Source of the DNA: an uncultured Oscillospiraceae bacterium
GTDB taxonomy: Bacteria; Bacillota; Clostridia; Oscillospirales; Oscillospiraceae
Direction of reading: 5' to 3'
DNA length: 28,787 nt
NCBI GenBank assembly: GCA_910584835.1
Contig: CAJUEG010000032.1
Coordinates: 1-28,787, forward strand
Position numbers and translations under genes: made by a program. Below, one piece after another: positions 21,611 through 28,787 of the stretch. Below the pieces are notes generated by a model. The model was given only the letters and a program-made list of their open reading frames with translations, was not told the DNA's origin and ran no database searches. Position 1 is the first letter of the stretch. Every line of letters begins with the position of its first letter.

Positions 21611-21928
21611 ATGTACGACTACATGAGGGCACTGGAGGACAGGTTCGCACCTAAGCCGAACCATAAGCGACGCCAAGAGCTTGAAACCAAACGCCAGGAG
21701 GTTGCCGCTCTGCTGGACAAACAGGGCCGAAAAAAGTTGCTCCGGTTGGTAGACGCCCACACGATGGCACAGGAGGAAATGGCGCTGGCCAGCTTCATTG
21801 CCGGCTTCCGTCTGGCCTGGGGGATCACCATGGAGCTGGGGGTGGACGGCCGCTATTCCTACGAACAGGAGCAGGAAGAAATCAGCCGGCGCAAAAATTG
21901 CGAGGAGGGAGGTAAAGACCGTGGCTAA
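21611..21928 (+). CDS. Small DUF6809-like protein coupled to integrase 2
   Basis: ATG 21611 follows GAAGGAGGG, and the protein has 105 residues. It is mostly helical and charged: YMRALEDRFAPKPN, RRQELETKRQEVAALLDKQG, LVDAHTMAQEEMALASFIAG, FRLAWGITMEL. The helix with FxxGFRLAxxLxxE resembles the small DUF6809 proteins often found near integrases of Firmicute elements; this is from memory. Its stop overlaps the integrase start by 8 bp (GTGGCTAA), so the two are translationally coupled. It could be an accessory factor for recombination direction or a small regulator. Unit 1 lacks it, so it is not essential for integration. An upstream start would reach into the conserved module. Confidence 0.75.
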   Translation: MYDYMRALEDRFAPKPNHKRRQELETKRQEVAALLDKQGRKKLLRLVDAHTMAQEEMALASFIAGFRLAWGITMELGVDGRYSYEQEQEEISRRKNCEEGGKDRG

Positions 21929-23075
21929 ACGCAGGGCCAACAGCGAGGGCAACATCCGCAAGCGCAGTGATGGCCGCTGGGAGGGCCGGTACACGGCGGG
22001 ACGCGACCCAGACACTGGGAAAGTGATCTACAAAAATGTGCTGGCGAAAACGCAAAAAGAGTGCAAAGAAAAGCTGAGGCAGGCCATCGAGGAAAACGCC
22101 AAGGTGGACGCCATCCGGGCGGAGCAGTACACCGTAGGCCAGTGGATGGATGTGTGGTTTGAAAACTGTGCGAAAATCAAGGTGCGGCCTTCATCCCACA
22201 AGACCTACCGGGGTTACATCGACAACCATATCAAGCCCAGCATCGGCAAAATCCCGCTCAACAAATTATCCTCTCTGGATTTACAGAAGCTGTACAAAAA
22301 GCTGCTGAGTGGCGGCAGGGTGGAGCGGGTTGAATCTAAAAAACAGCCCAAAGGTCTCAGCGCCAAAACCGTCCGCAACATCAACCAGGTGATCTCCTCC
22401 GCCATGGATTTCGCCATCGACCAAAAGCTGATTACGGCCAATCCTACGGATGGCTGTGCCCTGCCCAAGCTGGAACACCGGGAAATGAAAACCCTCCCAG
22501 CAGAGCAGCTGGCATCCTTCCTGCATGAGGCCAGAGAGAGCGGTGTGTTCGAGATGTACTACATCGAGCTGGCCACAGGCTTGCGCCGGGGTGAGCTGCT
22601 GGGACTCAAATGGGAGGACATCAACCTGGAGCGGGGCACGATCCAGGTGCGCCGCCAGATTGCCCGAATCGACGGCGAGGTGGTGGAGGCACCGCTCAAG
22701 ACAAAAAACTCCTATCGGAGCGTGTCCATCGGGCAGGATGCCGTGGAAATCCTCAAGGAGCAGCGGAGCAAAACCGCCAGCGAATATGTGTTCCCCTCGC
22801 CCACAGGCGGCCCCATCTCCCCGGACAGTGTACTCCATATGCTCCACCGGGTGCTGAAGCGGGCCGGACTGCCCCGAATTCGATTCCACGATATGAGACA
22901 TACGTTCGCCACCGTAGCCCTGCAAAATGGCGTGGACATCAAGACGGTGAGCGGAATGCTGGGGCACTACAGCGCTGGATTCACGCTGGACACCTACGCC
23001 CATGTGACCACCCAGGCCCAGCGGCAGGCGGCAAATACCATGAGCAGCATCCTCTCCGATGCTATCGAGAACTAA
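21921..23075 (+). CDS. int: Tyrosine integrase of unit 2
   Basis: With GTG 21921, preceded by GAGGAGGGAGG, the protein has 384 residues beginning like integrase 1; the longer upstream frame lies in the DUF6809-like gene. Domains and numbering match integrase 1: arm-binding domain 1-60, core-binding 70-175, catalytic 190-384, with R222, H323, R326, H349 and nucleophile Y359 all present. By eye about 25 residues differ from integrase 1, spread over all domains. The start is GTG instead of ATG and is overlapped by the preceding gene, so synthesis depends on that gene. It should act on core 3 with its two arm pairs. Confidence 0.95.
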   Translation: MAKRRANSEGNIRKRSDGRWEGRYTAGRDPDTGKVIYKNVLAKTQKECKEKLRQAIEENAKVDAIRAEQYTVGQWMDVWFENCAKIKVRPSSHKTYRGYIDNHIKPSIGKIPLNKLSSLDLQKLYKKLLSGGRVERVESKKQPKGLSAKTVRNINQVISSAMDFAIDQKLITANPTDGCALPKLEHREMKTLPAEQLASFLHEARESGVFEMYYIELATGLRRGELLGLKWEDINLERGTIQVRRQIARIDGEVVEAPLKTKNSYRSVSIGQDAVEILKEQRSKTASEYVFPSPTGGPISPDSVLHMLHRVLKRAGLPRIRFHDMRHTFATVALQNGVDIKTVSGMLGHYSAGFTLDTYAHVTTQAQRQAANTMSSILSDAIEN

Positions 23076-23091
23076 GCGGATATTTCCCCGT

Positions 23092-23135
23092 ATGGGTCAG
23101 CGCATGGGTCAAACCGCTGACCCATTTTTTGACCC
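23092..23135 (+). terminator. Terminator overlapping the left arm sites of core 3
   Basis: ATGGGTCAGCG at 23092-23102 pairs perfectly with CGCTGACCCAT at 23115-23125, followed by a T run. The stem contains the arm repeats: GGGTCA at 23094 and 23106 and inverted TGACCC at 23118 and 23130, each pair 12 bp apart. One sequence may serve both as terminator and integrase arm. Confidence 0.75.
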
Positions 23136-23160
23136 AGATTATTTTTCAACAAAAATAGAG

Positions 23161-23197
23161 AAAAAGCCCTGAAATCTTACGATTTCAGGGCTTTTTT
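23161..23197 (+). terminator. Intrinsic terminator directly before core 3
   Basis: GCCCTGAAATC, loop TTAC, GATTTCAGGGC, then six T ending one base before the attachment core. A run of A at the left end makes it work in both directions. Confidence 0.9.
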
Positions 23198-23243
23198 GGT
23201 TGCGGGGGCCGGATTTGAACCGACGACCTTCGGGTTATGAGCT
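23198..23243 (-). repeat. Attachment core, copy 3: 3' half of tRNA-Met
   Basis: It is identical over 46 bp to copies 1 and 2. Left arm 23094-23111 ends 87 bp before it and right arm 23359-23376 begins 116 bp after it. Both arms and no tRNA 5' half mean another unit continues to the right. Confidence 0.85.
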
Positions 23244-23376
23244 GCGGTCAGCGGTGCTGGCGGCGGCTTTTCGGTGCTTTTGGGTCGTTTTTGCTCCGGG
23301 GTGGGGTGCTTTCCGGCCCTGTTCCCTCCAATGCTTCCACCCGCTCCTTTCCCATTCTGGGTCAGAATCTGGGTCA
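23244..23376. repeat. Conserved right flank of core 3 with GGGTCA arm sites
   Basis: It is homologous to the flanks at 7321 and 13079. GGGTCA occurs at 23359-23364 and 23371-23376. Bases 23377-23479 hold no gene or convincing terminator that I can see. Confidence 0.65.
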
Positions 23377-23479
23377 GGTGAAATATGGTTGCCCGAGTGG
23401 TTGACCGACAAAACCCGATCCAATAGAAGATACCAAGGCGTATCCCTGCACTGTATTTCCGGGGCCCTTGAAAAATAAT

Positions 23480-26400
23480 TTACGGTTTGGCCGCCGGAGC
23501 TTTCTCCTTGTGAAGCCCGGCTGTTTTCTTTTTCCGCCGAACCCTGCCCGCAATCAGCAAAAGTAAGCCCAACCCCGCCGCAGCCGCCGCAACTGGCAGA
23601 ACTGCCAGCCAGGGCCCGCCCTCCTGGGGCTGGAGGAAGAAGGTGCCCTCGGTGCCCTCCATGGTGAGGAGCAGATACCGCCCGCTACGCCGGGTCTCCA
23701 CCGCCACCCACTGGCCGTCCCTGTACTGCCACACATCGGTGTCGCCGCCATCGGGGTTCAAGAGCCGCAGGGGTACGGTATCACCCCCGCCCAAACCACT
23801 CCCGGTGAGGCATACGTCCCAGGTTACCGCGCCCTTCACATCCTTGGGCGGAGTCTGGGCGCTGTCCGCGACATGAAGCGCCGCCTCATCGGTAAACTGC
23901 CCCTCCGCGAAAGCGAGGGAAAGCTGTTCCCGCCGCTCCGTGCTGGCCACAAGCGTGACCCAGGGGGCGTATTCCGCCTCCAGGATGACATCGGAACGGG
24001 TGCCGGACACGTCGAACTCCGGCCACACGCCGTAGCTGTCCTCCTTTTCGGGCACGGTGGGCAGGGCAACGCGGGACAGATCCTGACCGTAAAGGAAGGG
24101 GATTTGCGCCACCGTCTCGCCGTCCGCCACAAGGGTAAGGGTGAAGGCGGTGAACTCGGCAGGGGCGTCCTCCAGGGCCGCCATGGCCTCAAAGGGGACG
24201 GGCTCCGCCCGTCCGGCATAGCTGACGCCGTCCACGCCTGCCGTGCCGGTGTCCACAAAGCAGCAGCCGGACAGTACGCCATCCGTCTCCACGCCGCCCG
24301 CGATGGCCCCCAGGCACTCTACCCCCCGGTTGATGGTGGCAATGGCCCGGCAGTCTCTCAAACGGCTGGCCCACCCGGCCACGCCGCCCACATAGTTCCC
24401 GCCGGACAGGACGCACTTGGACCAGCAGCTGCGCACCGAGGCGTCGGCATAGCCCGCCGCGCCGCCCACATAGTCGCCGCCGGTACTCTCCACCGGGCCG
24501 TAGTTCTGACAATCCAGGGCAGTGCCCAGGTCCATCCGGCCCGCCAGGCCGCCCACGCAGTCCTTTTTGGCGGTGACGCCGCCCAGGTTGACGCAGTTCT
24601 GGAGCACGGCCTTAGTCTCATAGGTGGCCCCGAAGGAAAATGCATCGGAGGCGTCGTCCTCCGGGTCCAAATCGAACTCAATGGCTACGGCGCCGATAAC
24701 GCCGCCCACGTTGCGGTCGCCCTCCACGGCACCGGTGTTGCGGCAGTCGGCTACCTTGCCCTCCCGGAGGCTGGCCACGTCCTCCTCCGAGGTGTCCTCA
24801 AACACCGTATCCAACCCCTGGTCGGGCAGGTTTTTCAGATCGGCCATGGCATCCAGCAGCACGTCGAACACAGTATGGAACTGATTGTTGATGGCCCGCA
24901 GGTCGGCGGTAAGGGCGCCGCTTCCGTCCTGGACGGCCCGGTTCAGCCCCTCCATCTCGCCGGACAGGCCGGACAAGGCGTCAAACAGCCCGCCGCTGTC
25001 CTGGCGGAAGCCGTCCCCCAGGGGGGTGAACTGGGCGGGGCCCTTGGCGGTGAAATCGCTCACCGCGCCGCTAACGGTATCGAAGGCCCGGCGCAGGAGC
25101 GTACCGATGCCCGCAGAAGAGTCAGACGCGTCCTGGAGTTCGCCCAGGGCCTCCCCCAGCTTGCCGCTGAGGGATCCGGATCTGCCCAGTGCGGCCTGGA
25201 GGTCGATGAGGGCGATTTCCACGTCCCGGCCCGCCGCCTTGAGGGAGCTGGCGGCGGCGGACAGGTCCGCGCCCGCGTTTTCCAGGTCGCCATAGTCGGG
25301 CAGGTACTGGCTGAACGCGGACAGGGCCTCCAGGGTGCTGCCCAGCGCGGCCACAACATCGGACAGGGCGTCCCGTACCTCCTGCTCGTGTTCCAAGTCC
25401 GGGATGGTAATATCCCCAGTGGCATCCTGCAAATCCTGGAGCGCTTTCGCCAGTGCGTCAAGGGCGCCGCTCAACTCGGTGATCCCGTCCTGCACACCCG
25501 CGATAGCGTCCCTGATCTCATCCTCGTCCGCGTCCCTCACCTTGCGGAGCAGGTCGTCCAGCGCGGCGCTGAGGTGATCCGCCGACGCGCTCAGATCCCG
25601 CCCCGCCTGCCCCATTGCCCCCAAGGCGGCGCTGATCTGGGCCATGGCATCGTCGCTGATGTCCACCGCGCCTTTCAGGGACTCCATAGCCTCGCCCAGG
25701 CGGGCGGACAGGTCCTCCAGCTGTCCGCCTACGCCGGACAGGTCGTCCAGGGCGGGGGTCACCTTGTCCAGCAGGTTGGTGACGTCCGCCGCCGTGGTGT
25801 TGACGGAGCCGATGTTCTCGTCCGCAAAGCTGGAAATGCGGTCCAGCATATTCTGGGAGCTGTTCCGGGCACTGTCGGTGAAGCTGCCCATGGCCTCCAG
25901 CCGGGCGGTGACATCGGAGCTGGTCCTCTGGGCGTCTTCCAGCGCCCGGTCGATGAGCAAATCCAGGGCATCCAGCTCCCCCCGCAGGCGCTCCAGGGAG
26001 TCCCCGCTGGGGTCGACGACCAGGTAGGGCTCGGCCTGCCCCGCGACGCCGCCCACGTCCTTCCGGCCGTTCACCGCGCCGCTGTTGACGCAGCCCGCCA
26101 GATAACCGCTCTGCCGTCCGGCGATGCCGCCGGTGTTGTAGCCCACATGGGGATAGCCCACCGCCCCGGTATTGGTGCAGCTCTGCACCACGCCGCTGGA
26201 CCAGCCCACCACGCCGCCGGTGTCGAAGCAGCCGCTGAGCAGGTGGTAGGTCTCATCGTCGGCGGAGGCCCGCTCCTCCAAGGCGGCGGCATCCACGTCC
26301 ATCAGGTCCACGGACGATTCGGTCTGGGTCAGGTTGACCCCGGCGTTGTTCTTGCACTTCATCAGTAGACCCAGGCTGCGGCCCGCGATGCCACCGGTGG

Positions 26401-26959
26401 CGTTTTCCCCGCTGATGGACCCGGAAACGGTGCACTCGATGATCTGGCCCGTGGTGCCGTTGTGCCCGGCGACGCCGCCCACCATGCTCTCGCCCTGGAC
26501 GGTGCCCCGAAAGGCGCAGTTTTGCAGGGTGCCGGAGTTTTCCCCCACGATGCCGCCCACGGTGGAGCGGGTGCCGGAGGGGGCTATGGTGCCCTCAACG
26601 GTCAAATCCTGGATCACGCCGGCTGGCTGGACGTACCGGAACAGGCCCTGGGTAGACCCGGCGGCGCTGATGTGCAGCCCGGAGATGGTATGACCCTGGC
26701 CCAAGAAGGTACCGCCGAAGGTGGGAATGGGGGCGAACTCCGCTCCCATCAAATCCAGGTCGGCGGTGAGGCGGACGGTCTTCCCCTGGCTCCAGGTGTC
26801 CAGGGCACAGCTCTTGGCGAAGGCCCGGAGGTCATCCTCGCTGGAGATGGTTACAGCGGCCTCCTCCGCCTGAGCGGCGTAAGCCGCGGGCGCGGCCAGG
26901 GACAGCGCAAGGCACAGCGCCAGCAGCAGGGCGGACAGCCGTTGGATTCGCTTAGTCAT
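23480..26959 (-). CDS. Large GLUG-repeat and coiled-coil surface protein, membrane anchored
   Basis: The protein has 1159 residues. A signal peptide covers 1-28 (APAAYA). Residues about 60-305 carry GLUG-type repeats (STVGGIVGENSG, SMVGGVAGHNG, YNTGGIAGRQSG, KDVGGVAGQ) that should form a beta-helix. Residues about 310-750 are a long helical, coiled-coil region rich in Leu, Asp and Ala with regular heptads and Gly breaks. A second GLUG block follows at about 760-930 (RNVGGVIGA, DCVGGLAGRMD, DYVGGAAGYA, NYVGGVAGWA). A beta-rich part and a membrane helix (about 1117-1139) with a basic tail end it. The helical region is thus inserted within the beta-helix. Its start overlaps the MMPL stop by 8 bp, so the two are coupled and probably form one export or envelope system. 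The exact role is unknown. Confidence 0.85.
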   Translation of the reverse strand: MTKRIQRLSALLLALCLALSLAAPAAYAAQAEEAAVTISSEDDLRAFAKSCALDTWSQGKTVRLTADLDLMGAEFAPIPTFGGTFLGQGHTISGLHISAAGSTQGLFRYVQPAGVIQDLTVEGTIAPSGTRSTVGGIVGENSGTLQNCAFRGTVQGESMVGGVAGHNGTTGQIIECTVSGSISGENATGGIAGRSLGLLMKCKNNAGVNLTQTESSVDLMDVDAAALEERASADDETYHLLSGCFDTGGVVGWSSGVVQSCTNTGAVGYPHVGYNTGGIAGRQSGYLAGCVNSGAVNGRKDVGGVAGQAEPYLVVDPSGDSLERLRGELDALDLLIDRALEDAQRTSSDVTARLEAMGSFTDSARNSSQNMLDRISSFADENIGSVNTTAADVTNLLDKVTPALDDLSGVGGQLEDLSARLGEAMESLKGAVDISDDAMAQISAALGAMGQAGRDLSASADHLSAALDDLLRKVRDADEDEIRDAIAGVQDGITELSGALDALAKALQDLQDATGDITIPDLEHEQEVRDALSDVVAALGSTLEALSAFSQYLPDYGDLENAGADLSAAASSLKAAGRDVEIALIDLQAALGRSGSLSGKLGEALGELQDASDSSAGIGTLLRRAFDTVSGAVSDFTAKGPAQFTPLGDGFRQDSGGLFDALSGLSGEMEGLNRAVQDGSGALTADLRAINNQFHTVFDVLLDAMADLKNLPDQGLDTVFEDTSEEDVASLREGKVADCRNTGAVEGDRNVGGVIGAVAIEFDLDPEDDASDAFSFGATYETKAVLQNCVNLGGVTAKKDCVGGLAGRMDLGTALDCQNYGPVESTGGDYVGGAAGYADASVRSCWSKCVLSGGNYVGGVAGWASRLRDCRAIATINRGVECLGAIAGGVETDGVLSGCCFVDTGTAGVDGVSYAGRAEPVPFEAMAALEDAPAEFTAFTLTLVADGETVAQIPFLYGQDLSRVALPTVPEKEDSYGVWPEFDVSGTRSDVILEAEYAPWVTLVASTERREQLSLAFAEGQFTDEAALHVADSAQTPPKDVKGAVTWDVCLTGSGLGGGDTVPLRLLNPDGGDTDVWQYRDGQWVAVETRRSGRYLLLTMEGTEGTFFLQPQEGGPWLAVLPVAAAAAGLGLLLLIAGRVRRKKKTAGLHKEKAPAAKP

Positions 26960-28787
26960 GGCGTTCTACCTCCTCTCCCGCATCTGCCTCAAGGGGTTGG
27001 GGCGGTTCCAGCGCCTGTTCAGGCGGGGAAGCCTCTGCCCCGTCCGCGCTCTGGACGGCCCCCGCCGTTACTGCGGCGTTGATGGCGCCATGGAGCACGC
27101 CGCTGAACTCGGCGTCAACCATGCCGGACACATAGCCCCGTACGTGCCCGTTTACCAGCAGGCTGCCACTCTGGCTTTGGACAGGCAGCCGGGCTTTCAG
27201 GGTAAACGCAGTCTTTTCGATGATGATGTCGCCCAGCAGCAGAATCTGGGGCAGGATGCCCATGACCAGGAAAATGGAGATCAGCGTACCCCGGCCCAGG
27301 CACACCCCGATGGAGGCGATGGAGGGCGTGGTGGACAGTACGCCGATGGCGATGCCCGCTGAGGCCAGAATGGTGCCGGAGGTCAGGATGGTGGGGAACG
27401 CCTCATTCAGCGATTCGACCACCGCGTCCTTCAGCGGCATGGCCTGCTTCAGCTCCACGTACCGATTGGCGATGACGATGGCGTAGTCAATGTTGGCGCC
27501 CATCTGGATGGAGCTGACCACCAGGTAGCTGAGGAAGAACAGGGGCTCATTTTGCAGGTAGGGGAAGGAGAAGTTGATCCACACGCTGCCTTGGATGACC
27601 AGGATCAGCAGCACGGGAAGCCCGGCGGATTTGAAGGTAAACACCAGAACCAGGATGACAAATACGATGGTCAGGACGCTGATGAGCAGGTTGTCGTTGC
27701 CAAAGGAGGAGGACAGATCGAAGTCGCTGGTGGAGTTGCCCACCAGCAGGGAGCCTTCCGGGTAATACCGGGCCACCACGTCGTGGAGGGTATCCAGGAA
27801 GGCGAAGGTCTCCTCGCTCTCCTCGGGCAGGTTCAATTGCAGCACCAGACGGCTATAGTTCTCGCCCTTCAGCTGGAGCTGCGCGTCGGTGAGCTGGGTG
27901 TGCAGGTCCTCGATGGTCTCAGTCATGTCCGCGTCCAGGGTGACGTAGCCCTCCTCCATCATATCGTAGACGTACAGGAACATATCAATGAGGGGCACGC
28001 CGTAGTTGTCCACGCCGGAAACCACCTGGCCGTAGGTTTCCTGGTCCACGGCATAGGCGGAGTACAGCAGCCTTGCCACCTCCACGTCCAGGTCGGTCAT
28101 CTCGGCGAACTGGCGGGGGGTGAGCTTGTCGGTGAGCACATAGCCGTCCATGGCATCCACGTTGGCCAGGCCCAGCACGGTGTCCGTCTCCTCCATCCGT
28201 TCCAGCTCCCGGAGCAGGCGGCCCTCCTGTTCATAGTCCCCCTGGGGAACCAGCACGGCCAGGGTATTGACGGGGCCGAAGGCGGCGTTTACCCGTTCCT
28301 GCGCGATCTGGGTCTCGTTTTGGCGCATGGTGCTCAGGCCCGTCTCTCCGTAAGCGTAGGGGCAGCGGTTGGAGAAGATGAAGCCGCCGACCAGCAGCAC
28401 CACGAACAGCGGCGGCATGATGAACCGGCTCTTGACCACGAGCTTGCCCCAGCCGGTGATTTGGGGCACGAAGTTTTTGTGGTGGGTGCGGTCAATGAGG
28501 CTGGAAAAGCTCATCAACAGGCCGGGCATCAGAGTAAATACCGCCAGCAGGCTGAGGATGATGGACTTCATCAGCACCAGGCCCAGGTCGTAGCCGATGC
28601 GGAACCGCATGAAGCACATGGCCCCCAGGCCGGACAGGGTGGTCAGGGAGGAGCCGGAAATCTCGGGAATGGCTTTGCTCAGGGCGGTGACCACGGCCTC
28701 CCGGGCCTCCAAATGCTCGCGCTCTTCGGTGTAGCGGTGGCACAGGATGATGGCGTAGTCGATGGCCAGGGCCAATTGCAGCACCAC
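26952..28787 (-). CDS. MMPL/RND-family transporter, C-terminal 611 residues (5' end outside window)
   Basis: The frame is open to the right edge; its first codon in the window is an internal Val. The part seen covers the end of the first transmembrane block (AIDYAIILCHRY, with the proton-relay Asp), a large extracellular loop and the complete second block (NIDYAIVIANRY, with the second relay Asp). This matches Firmicute MMPL/RND permeases, which export lipids, drugs or peptides with proton force. After the last helix a segment with VNGHVRGYVSGMVDAEFSG and HGAINAAV resembles short beta-helix repeats of the bactofilin type, then an acidic Pro-rich tail. ATGACTAA joins its stop to the start of the GLUG protein, so translation is coupled. 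The substrate is unknown. Confidence 0.9.
   Translation of the reverse strand: MVLQLALAIDYAIILCHRYTEEREHLEAREAVVTALSKAIPEISGSSLTTLSGLGAMCFMRFRIGYDLGLVLMKSIILSLLAVFTLMPGLLMSFSSLIDRTHHKNFVPQITGWGKLVVKSRFIMPPLFVVLLVGGFIFSNRCPYAYGETGLSTMRQNETQIAQERVNAAFGPVNTLAVLVPQGDYEQEGRLLRELERMEETDTVLGLANVDAMDGYVLTDKLTPRQFAEMTDLDVEVARLLYSAYAVDQETYGQVVSGVDNYGVPLIDMFLYVYDMMEEGYVTLDADMTETIEDLHTQLTDAQLQLKGENYSRLVLQLNLPEESEETFAFLDTLHDVVARYYPEGSLLVGNSTSDFDLSSSFGNDNLLISVLTIVFVILVLVFTFKSAGLPVLLILVIQGSVWINFSFPYLQNEPLFFLSYLVVSSIQMGANIDYAIVIANRYVELKQAMPLKDAVVESLNEAFPTILTSGTILASAGIAIGVLSTTPSIASIGVCLGRGTLISIFLVMGILPQILLLGDIIIEKTAFTLKARLPVQSQSGSLLVNGHVRGYVSGMVDAEFSGVLHGAINAAVTAGAVQSADGAEASPPEQALEPPQPLEADAGEEVERHD

Larger units (their letters stand above)
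13033..23243. mobile_element. Integrative unit 2 (starch/maltodextrin cargo, tyrosine integrase)
   Basis: A 10.2-kb unit lies between the second and third cores. It carries a LacI regulator, GH13 enzyme, two permeases, a solute-binding protein and a starch-binding surface protein, followed by the conserved pre-integrase module, a DUF6809-like gene, the integrase and terminators. It has the same order of end structures as unit 1 but unrelated cargo. Confidence 0.75.
23198..28787. mobile_element. Left end of integrative unit 3 (right end outside window)
   Basis: The core and right flank have the same structure as the left ends of units 1 and 2. The surface protein and MMPL genes begin about 100 bp further on and would be its cargo. 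The integrase and right core should lie beyond 28787. This is inference from the repeat structure. Confidence 0.5.

Noticed and set aside
23386..23412. tRNA-like string GCCCGAGTGGTTGA
   Set aside because: It recalls a tRNA D-arm, but no matching acceptor, anticodon or T arm follows.
1..28787. CRISPR arrays, full tRNA genes, rRNA genes, insertion-sequence transposases
   Set aside because: I looked for short regular repeats with spacers, complete cloverleafs, rRNA sequence and transposase motifs and saw none.

Overview
The window looks like the chromosome of a GC-rich gut Firmicute of the Oscillospiraceae (Flavonifractor/Lawsonibacter-like). This is inferred from the type of rplA, the CBM26/GH13 starch locus, the GLUG surface protein, the integrase style and GC-rich codon use. 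No taxonomic search was possible.

Layout. (1) 1-3243 is probably core genome: the end of rplA, a strongly folding segment and a bidirectional terminator, then a three-gene minus-strand cluster of two alpha/beta-hydrolases and an ATP-grasp ligase. (2) 3490-7295 is a decayed mobile element: a phage-type primase tail fused by deletion to the start of an XRE repressor gene, a second XRE regulator with a frameshifted tail, a PBECR3-type phage nuclease domain, a promoter-to-terminator small RNA, and a serine recombinase whose last codons lie inside a tRNA-Met fragment. (3) 7275-13078 is integrative unit 1: Phd-Doc toxin-antitoxin, a MATE exporter with its divergent MerR regulator, a conserved module of about 1 kb and a tyrosine integrase. 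(4) 13033-23243 is unit 2: a LacI-controlled starch/maltodextrin operon (triple CBM26 surface protein, solute-binding protein, two permeases, GH13 maltodextrinase), the same conserved module, a DUF6809-like small gene and a second integrase about 93% identical to the first. (5) From 23198 to the right edge is the left end of a third unit, carrying an MMPL/RND transporter coupled to a 1159-residue GLUG/coiled-coil surface protein.

The organising principle is a tandem array at one tRNA-Met target. An identical 46-bp core (the 3' half of tRNA-Met from the anticodon loop, minus strand) occurs at 7275, 13033 and 23198. Each core has a right arm GGGTCA-N6-GGGTCA starting exactly 116 bp after it. 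The two cores preceded by a tyrosine integrase also have a left arm ending 87 bp before them. The first core has no left arm, as expected for the outer edge of the array. No intact tRNA-Met is in the window; the model places it beyond the right edge.

The units have integrases but no visible relaxase, excisionase or replication gene. Cargo differs (resistance/toxin-antitoxin, starch use, surface transport) while the integration end is conserved. The conserved module upstream of each integrase holds three strong hairpins and an open frame whose two copies differ largely at synonymous positions. This unassigned module and the three-core array are the most promising undescribed features.
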